A stretch of DNA of 64,000 bases from Orychophragmus violaceus (taxonomy: Eukaryota; Streptophyta; Magnoliopsida; Brassicales; Brassicaceae): NCBI GenBank assembly GCA_030180135.1, contig CM058230.1, positions 14,881,082 through 14,945,081 on the forward strand, given 5' to 3'. Position numbers and translations under genes: made by a program. The notes below the pieces were generated by a model that saw only the letters and a list, made by a program, of their open reading frames with translations, made no database searches and was not told the DNA's origin. Positions 57,518 to 64,000 of the stretch are shown here, in pieces (within the stretch, counting starts at the first letter, position 1; every line of letters starts with the position of its first letter).

Positions 57518-60238
57518 ATGGATCCGATCGAATCCGTGGAGTACAATGGCTTTGAGATCACCAACGGAAACTCTCACAACGACCACGGATGGAAGAAAGT
57601 AGTGTACCCGAAACGCAATCGGAAGCAGAAACCGGCGGATCAGACGGCGAATGGCACCTCCGGAAACCAGGTACCCAATGGAGCTTCAGCGAAAGGAGAC
57701 AACGTGTTCCGCTCCCTCGAGGAGAAAGCTGAAGATCGCCATAGACGGATCCTCGCGGCGAAAAAGGCTGCTGATGAGTCGGACGATTCCGATCTGACGA
57801 GATCTAAACGCCGATCCAACGGTTACGGTGACGAGGGCTATGATTTTGACGACAGCGACACTGAAATCGCTGCCGGGAAAGAGAATTTGAAGGCAGAGGC
57901 AGCTAAAAAACCGAAGGTTAAGAAGGAGAAGAAGCCTAAGGTAACTTTAGCTGAAGCTGCTGCGAAGATTGATGCTTCAAATCTTGATGCTTTCCTCGTT
58001 GAAGCTACGGTATGTGCATGGATGTGTAAATTTGGATTCGATCCGTTAGTTTTTGTCGGAATTCTGATCTAATTGCTAAGTGAAAAATCGATTCGTTTGC
58101 ATGGCTGATTGTAGGAGTCATATGCGAGTCAGCCAGAGATTCAGCTAATGAGATTTGCTGATTACTTTGGGAGAGCACTCTCTGGTGTATCATCAGCTAA
58201 TTTTCCATGGGTGAAGACGTTCAAGGAGTCTCCTTTGTCCAAGCTGATCGATGTAAGCAATTAAAAATCCAGTCTTTACAAAGATTGGTAAATCGAATCA
58301 AGTCAATGATTCAACGTTAGCATTGTGTTTTATGTGTCTTGTCTAATCATGTTATAGTTTTCTGTTGGGTTCTGTTTTTTTTTTTTGTTTCTTAAAGTTG
58401 AAATCTTCTTTCTTCATACAGATTCCTCTCTCTCATATCCCTGAAGCTGTTTATAAGACATCAGCCGATTGGATCAACCAACGGCCCATTGAGGCACTTG
58501 GAGCGTTTGTATTGTGGGCATTGGATTGCATTCTTGCAGACTTGGCTGTACAGCAAGGAGGCGCCAAGGGTGGTAAGAAGGGCGCACAACATGCTAATTC
58601 AAAGTCTCAGGTATATGGTAGCTGAATTGTCTGAATTATACTACTCACTTCGTTTGTCAGTATATTAATGTTGGTATGGGTGGACTTGTTCTCAGTCACC
58701 ATTGCCTTACTAACTTCATTTTTGGATTCATTTGATGGATAGGTTGCGATATTTGTGACGGTAGCAATGGTATTGCGCAAGAAACCTGATGCTCTAACTA
58801 ATATATTGCCAACTTTGAGGGAGAATCCAAAATATCAGGGACAGGATAAGCTTCCAGTTACAGTTTGGATGATGGCTCAGGTGTGTGCAGATTTCTTTAT
58901 GATAAAGATTCTGAATCTGTATTCTCTTAACTGATAACTATGCACAGGCCTCCCAAGGTGATCTATCAGTAGGCTTGTACTGTTGGTCACACAACTTGTT
59001 ACCCGTTGTCAGTAGCAAGAGTTGCAGTCCCCAGTCAAGGGATCTCATCCTTCAGTTGGTTGAGAGGTGAGTTATAAAAATTTCCCTACGATATCCTGTT
59101 TATGTGTGATGATTATCTAATCTTGGTTATTGTGATTTCTTTTCAGGATCTTGTCCAACCCGAAGGCCAGGACCATACTTGTTAATGGGGCTGTTAGGAA
59201 GGGAGAGCGATTGATTCCACCTCCTTCGTTTGAGATCTTAATGAGACTTACATTCCCTGCATCATCCGCAAGAGTGAAGGTAAAAGTAATATTTGGAATT
59301 TCGAGACAATATTGTGATGCATGAGAGTGTTGATTTTAATCTCTAGTGTATGGTTTGAAGCACAGGCTACAGAGAGGTTTGAGGCAGTATATCCCTTGTT
59401 GAAGGAGGTGTCTCTTGCTGGTGCACCTGGAAGCAAGGCAATGAAACAAGTCACACAGCAAATATTCACTTCTGCTCTGAAAGCAGCAGGGGAAGGTATG
59501 GAAAAACTCATACCTTTGCGTCTTCCAGAAGACAGTGCATTTAAAATTTGTATTGTGTCTTGGTTCAGGAAATCCCGTACTAGCTAAGGAAGCAGCTGCA
59601 GTCACTATCTGGGCTATCACCCAAAATGTTGATTGCTGCAAGCACTGGGTATGATTCGCTCTTTTGTTTTATCCCACATGAGTTATTTGTGACTGGTTTT
59701 TTACTTATTAGTGTTTCTGGTTTGTGGGTTGGGGCTCAACAGGAGAATCTCTATAACGACAATCTGGAAGCTAGTGTCACTGTTCTTAAAAAGCTCATAG
59801 ACGAGTGGAAGGAGCGTTCTGTCAAGCTGACTCCTGGTGATACCCTCACTCTCAACCGAACAATGAAGAGTTTGAGGCTAAAGGTTTGAAACTAATTTTC
59901 CATCTTCTATCTCTTTGCAAAGGATTCACTGTTAATACGGATTTTAATCCACTGATGTTTAATCAAAATTACAGAACGAGGAAGCTCTTGCTGAGGGAGC
60001 CAGTGGTGAAAGCCAGTCCCTTTACAAAGATGCGGACAAATGCTGCAAGGTGATCTCTGGAAAACTCTCCAGTGGCAGTGGCTGTATCAAAGGTATAGCT
60101 ATCGTTGCAGTTCTGGCTGCTGCAGGTGCTGCTGCTCTGTCTGCCAACCCCGATGCTATAGCCGAGCTGAAGAACCAGGTGGAGACGTGGGACCTCAACA
60201 AATTCACTGAGTCAGTAATGGCAGCTTTTAAGAACTAA
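57518..60238 (+). CDS. DUF2359 / TMEM214-like membrane protein (ten exons)
   Basis: Exons by GT/AG and phase: 57518-58009, 58115-58252, 58422-58610, 58743-58880, 58948-59066, 59147-59279, 59366-59495, 59569-59648, 59743-59883, 59975-60238; 1824 bp, 607 residues, no break. Residues 1-164 are hydrophilic, with acidic stretches and a Lys-rich tract (about 130-141). The middle is helical and contains YKTSADWINQRP and LPVTVWMMAQASQGDL. A hydrophobic helix near residues 560-577 (GIAIVAVLAAAGAAALSA) is the likely membrane anchor. Sequence and length match, from memory, Arabidopsis At1g70770 and At1g23170. Animal TMEM214 is an ER protein; the plant role is unknown. Possible polyadenylation signal AATAAA at about 60546. 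Confidence 0.9.
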
Positions 60239-60747
60239 AGTGAAAACATGTGGGGGACGATAAGCAAGAGAAGTAAGTCTCCTTATCGTCTGGGTGTGGA
60301 GAGATGTTTGGAAAAGCTGCCTTATTTATGCTCTCTGATGACAAAGTTTTGAAACCTGACCAGAAATTAGGAGAGGTTAGGCTGATGAGTGAGAAGAGGT
60401 TTGTGTCTTATAATCTCGTTCTGTGGGGGAGTTTGTTCAAACAAATCTCTAAGTTGTTGAAGGTGTTAAGAATGTTGTTTCTAATTTGAGGGATTGGCGG
60501 TTTTATGTTCTGTTTTTTTTTTTTCTTTTTTTAACTTTCTGGGAACAATAAAGTTATATTTCAATTTGCTTTTATGTTAAGCTTGTACTCATGAAATTTG
60601 GAGAACATAGTCGCTGTTTACAAAGCATCCTAAAGATCAAATCTAAGCAGATCTTAACAAACGGAAACCAGTATGAAGCTTTAAACGTCTCTGATATGAG
60701 GAAACAAAATGTTATTGTAATGATCATATGAAATCGTCTCGCATTGG
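60239..60747 (+). other. 3' flank of the DUF2359 gene
   Basis: Probable 3' untranslated region to the AATAAA near 60546. The rest holds no further gene. The 61-codon frame at 60304-60489 is most likely untranslated. Confidence 0.5.
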
Positions 60748-61085
60748 TTAGCGTTCTTGCCAATCACAAGCACCTGGAGAAGCAGCGGGATCGTCTCCAT
60801 TTGCAGGCAGATCCACATGTTTAAAAAGTTCTTGAACTCTAGAAAAGGCTTCATGGGCAAACCCACCAGTCTCATCACCATTCACTATTGGGTTTGAGAA
60901 GTCATTCACAACTTCTCCGGACAAAACCTGAATGCCTAAAGAATAGAGTAAAAAACAAGCGCAATGTAGAAGACAGCATCACGTTATGTCTCAAAGACCA
61001 AAGTGGAATAAAGCTCTTCAGCTACCGATAGACTTACCCGTTTGAGAGAAGTTACGTTCTTGACTCAATGTGGGCTCTAATTCTT
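60748..61085 (-). pseudogene. Tail exons of a lost gene (possibly the ARM-repeat gene of the syntenic position)
   Basis: On the minus strand a coding-like exon runs from 60935 (after acceptor TATTCTTTAG) to TAA at 60750-60748, encoding a tail with NGDETGGFAHEAFSRVQELF and ending CDWQER. It joins in phase to a preceding piece ending at 61038 (donor G|GTAAGT) with EPTLSQERNFSQT. Both splice sites are good, yet only about 350 bp lie between this and the phosphoglucomutase leader, so a larger gene has lost its 5' exons, or only these remain. In Arabidopsis the gene between the DUF2359 and PGM genes (At1g23180) is recalled as an ARM-repeat protein; that identity is inferred from position only. Confidence 0.5.
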
Positions 61086-61379
61086 TGCAAGTTAAAACTT
61101 TTCAAGAAGATATGCGAATGTAATATTTCTTCAGATCATGTGGGCCAAAGAGAAAGCAAATGTAATGTATTACATTAAATTTTGTAAGAATATTCTGCTG
61201 ATCCACACACGATTATGAAAATATTTACTCTTTGGTATGTTACGCAAGCAAAAAAGTAAATGCATGTTTAAATCCAAAATTCAACGGCTGAGATTTTCTT
61301 ACGTGGGCCTGTAAAAAAGTTAAAAACGAGAGAAACGTTCCGGTTCACTCAGTTGTACGGTTGTGCCAAAGTGAAAAAC

Positions 61380-61446
61380 CGACGAGCCACACGTGTCGCG
61401 GTCACGTTTAGCTGAAGCAACATCTCTCTCAAACAGCTTTATATCA
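61380..61446 (+). promoter_or_regulatory. Promoter region of phosphoglucomutase
   Basis: An ACACGTGTC G-box/ABRE-like core (about 61388) lies 50 bp before a TATA-like CTTTATATCACAC (61437-61449), followed by a CT-rich leader and the ATG at 61512. The motifs are seen; any abscisic acid or light response is inference. Confidence 0.45.
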
Positions 61447-61511
61447 CACTCTCCTCTCCTCTCTACGGCCAGATTAATCCGATTCTGATCTTCTTCTCCT
61501 CAAAGAAGGAT

Positions 61512-63958
61512 ATGGTTTTCAAGGTTTCCCTCGTCTCAACATCGCCTATCGATGGCCAGAAACCGGGAACTTCTGGTCTCCGTAAGAAGGTTCGTCCATC
61601 CAAATCTTCTTCTGAATCTAGCGAAACCGATCTGGATCCGATCTTTTTAGATTGTCTTTACTGAATTATAAATGAATTAACCATCTTTTCGCATTCGACT
61701 AGATTTGATATGCGCATTGATCCATATAATTAAGCTGATAGGCTGAATATGGTGACCAAATTTGCAAATTTTTATATGGATTAACGTCGATAGTATCTTT
61801 GATTTGAGTCTATATTTGGGATCTGATATAATTATATAACCATATATCTTGACATTACGTGTTTGAATTGTTGAAGCTATATTCGGATCTTCAATGATCA
61901 TTCATTTCGAGTGTTAAATGATCTTTAGATCTATAAGCAAAATCATATATGAGTGTCTATGAAGTTTATTGAGACTCACTTTTCAGTCAATTGGTATCTG
62001 TTTCAAAGATGTGGTACACCGAAATCGTACACTATTTTTCCTACCAATCCAATGTCCATTGCTTTGGTTTACTCTCTGCAGTCATCTTTTAGTATCTCTG
62101 ACTAGTATTATGGCTTGTCTAACTTTTTAGGTGAAAGTGTTCAAGCAACCCAATTACCTACAGAATTTTGTCCAATCAACATTTAATGCTCTTACACCAG
62201 AGAAAGTCAAAGGTGAGATTCATCTTTCTAATCTTGGTTGCTACTTAACTGGATGTTTGTTAGCATAACAGTTCCTCGCCAGATATCTGCTCACTCCAAC
62301 GAGCTTTTGCCCATCTCTGCAGGTGCCACACTCGTGGTCTCTGGCGATGGCCGTTATTACTCAACTGATGCTGTTCAGGTAAAACCAGTGTGACTAATTG
62401 TCTTCCAAATTTGGCTGAATGTAGTCGGTGTATCCAATACATGGCTTATAATTATGTATTGATGTTCATGTATTTACAATATTTTGTAAGGAACTCATGT
62501 GTTACGTCTGTACTTGCCATTGGATAGTGAACCTTAAGTTGTCCAATTAATCAACAAAACGATACCTTTTTGTAATGAGCCTATCTAGGAAGGCCTGCTA
62601 TTATTAATGCCTCCGACATTCATCTGTGTGTCTATCTCAAAATTGACATTAGAAACAGCTATAGAGCGTAGATGTAAAGGTTCTGTTTTTCTTTGAAGGT
62701 GATCTCTGAAACTTGATTGGAGGCTTTTTAGCTCAGTTTGTTTGACCTGCTCCTGTTCACATCCGGTTCCTGCTATTCCAAATGATTCATACAAATTTAT
62801 TTCCTATCTTGACAGATCATAATTAAGATGGCAGCAGCTAACGGTGTACGACGTGTGTGGGTTGGCAAAAACACTCTGTTATCAACTCCTGCTGTATCGG
62901 CAGTGATTCGTGAAAGAGCAGGGGCTGATGTGAGATATCTTTCTCTGATCTCATGTTTGTAGTGATCTTTGGATTTGCATTTTGATTATTTTCAAAGTTT
63001 GTGCTTGAGCGAAAAATGCAATGATGGTGGCGAGAGACTAACTTCAGTCCCCGGTTGCAGGGATCGAAAGCAACTGGAGGATTTATTTTAACAGCAAGTC
63101 ACAATCCTGGTGGCCCTACTGAGGTCCGTTCTATTCTTGTTCTGTGTCTTTTGTCCACTGCACCTTTCAATTGAGCTGCACGTTTTGTTCCCCTATATTA
63201 GTTCAGTTTGTAAATTATATATTTTAACTTGATGAGACTAAGAACTGATTCGATTGCCCTTATACAGGATTTTGGAATCAAATACAATATGGAAAACGGG
63301 GGACCTGCTCCTGAATCTATCACTGATAAGATTTACGAGAACACTAAGACAATCAAGGAGTACCCAATAGCAGACGATCTACCCAATGTATCTAACATTT
63401 GGAAGAATCCTCTTATCTGACAACATATAATCCATCAACTGTTTTTTTTTTATTGAATCATAGTTGATCCTGTATCTGTAATTAATGGCAACAGGTTGAT
63501 ATATCTGCCATTGGTGTGACCAGTTTTGAAGGACCTGAAGGAAAGTTTGATGTTGAAGTTTTTGATCCCGCAGATGACTACGTTAAATTAATGAAGTGAG
63601 TCCTCTCCTTTTAAGAGCATGATTCCAAACTCTGTTCCCTCTATGGTCTAGGCGGAGTCTCTATGATTTTCTGAAAATATTTTATCATTCCTTCAAGGTC
63701 AATCTTCGACTTTGAAGCCATCCGGAAGTTGCTTTCGTCTCCAAAGTTTACATTCTGGTATGTAGCTCGAATTGCTTCCCTAACTTTTTCCATTTGAGTT
63801 AACTTTTGTAATATATATTCGATCGCGCTAATGTTATATTTTACTCTGTTCTATGAAGCTATGATGCAATGCATGGAGTTGCTGGAGCCTATGCACATCG
63901 GATCTTTGTCGAAGAACTCGGTGCGCAAGAAAGTTCTTTATTGAACTGCGTACCCAAG
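61512..63958 (+). CDS. PGM2/PGM3: Cytosolic phosphoglucomutase, N-terminal part (nine exons in window, gene continues)
   Basis: It interconverts glucose 1-phosphate and glucose 6-phosphate in the cytosol, linking sucrose, cell-wall and glycolytic metabolism. Exons: 61512-61589, 62131-62212, 62323-62378, 62816-62929, 63061-63123, 63268-63387, 63495-63595, 63698-63757, 63859-63958; 774 bp, 258 residues in phase, of a family length near 585. The start MVFKVSLVSTSPIDGQKPGT has the substrate-contacting T-S-G loop soon after. The active-site phosphoserine loop TASHNPGG falls at residues 121-128 (Ser123). There is no transit peptide, which separates it from plastid PGM1. It cannot be assigned to PGM2 or PGM3 by sequence alone here; the neighbour pattern slightly favours PGM3 (At1g23190). 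No lesion was seen. Confidence 0.93.
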
Positions 63959-64000
63959 GTTTTATTTTTGTCTAACCAATAAATAATATTCCGTAAAGAT

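Noticed and set aside
59321..59641. Minus-strand frames across the DUF2359 gene
   Set aside because: They run opposite to well-supported exons 7 and 8 with consistent splice phases.
60681..60881. 66-codon minus-strand frame starting MVMRLVGLPMKP
   Set aside because: Out of frame with the coding-like tail exon that has correct splice acceptor and phase; a shadow.
1..64000. Centromeric satellite, rRNA or organelle DNA in the nest
   Set aside because: No tandem repeat of about 180 bp, no rRNA core motifs and no plastid or mitochondrial genes were seen.

Overview
This is nuclear DNA of a flowering plant, almost certainly a Brassicaceae close to Arabidopsis. The evidence is GT/AG introns in AT-rich DNA, typical plant Ty1/copia, long-LTR (probably Ty3/gypsy) and L1-type LINE elements, and a gene pair (DUF2359/TMEM214-like protein followed by cytosolic phosphoglucomutase) that matches, from memory, the Arabidopsis neighbourhood At1g23170-At1g23190 and its duplicate near At1g70730-At1g70770.

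Layout. Positions 1 to about 46,300 are a transposon nest without host genes. (A) 1-8913: minus-strand, gag-only long-LTR element without pol, cut by the window start and by the next element. (Sire) 8934-18173: minus-strand Sirevirus-type copia element with three nonsense codons and an extra ORF after pol. (D) 18174-20519 plus 31141-32367: one long solo LTR split by element B. (B) 20520-31135: minus-strand copia element with about 99% identical LTRs, a perfect 5-bp target duplication, an open gag and a ruined pol. (E) 22489-25941: complete solo LTR with a 5-bp target duplication, inside B. (F) 32368-32910: LINE fragment holding D. (G) 33238-33704 plus 40919-about 46300: a minus-strand LINE split in its RNase H region by (C) 33705-40913, a plus-strand copia element of the same family as B, with a TSD and only two visible coding lesions. 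The order of insertion can be read off directly: F, then D, then B, then E; and G, then C.

Positions 46,300-64,000 are gene-bearing: a two-exon DUF7054-type gene (48257-48758), a long intergenic tract with a hAT MITE, a retroposon, a 22-bp minisatellite and diverged tandem repeats, then the ten-exon DUF2359 gene (57518-60238), the tail exons of an otherwise missing minus-strand gene (60748-61085), and the first nine exons of phosphoglucomutase (from 61512, running off the window).

The most unusual signal is a 12-bp palindrome (TGTCGATCGACA and variants) in elements B and C. It occurs in pairs, and in 11 of 15 hand-measured pairs the two copies start exactly 21 bp apart. The pairs lie upstream of the TATA box in the LTRs and again as an array in the 5' leader. 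Also notable: B appears to have moved with a dead pol, and A carries a zinc-knuckle array of 75-bp period in a shifted frame. All coordinates, splice sites and identities were worked out by eye; no database search was possible.
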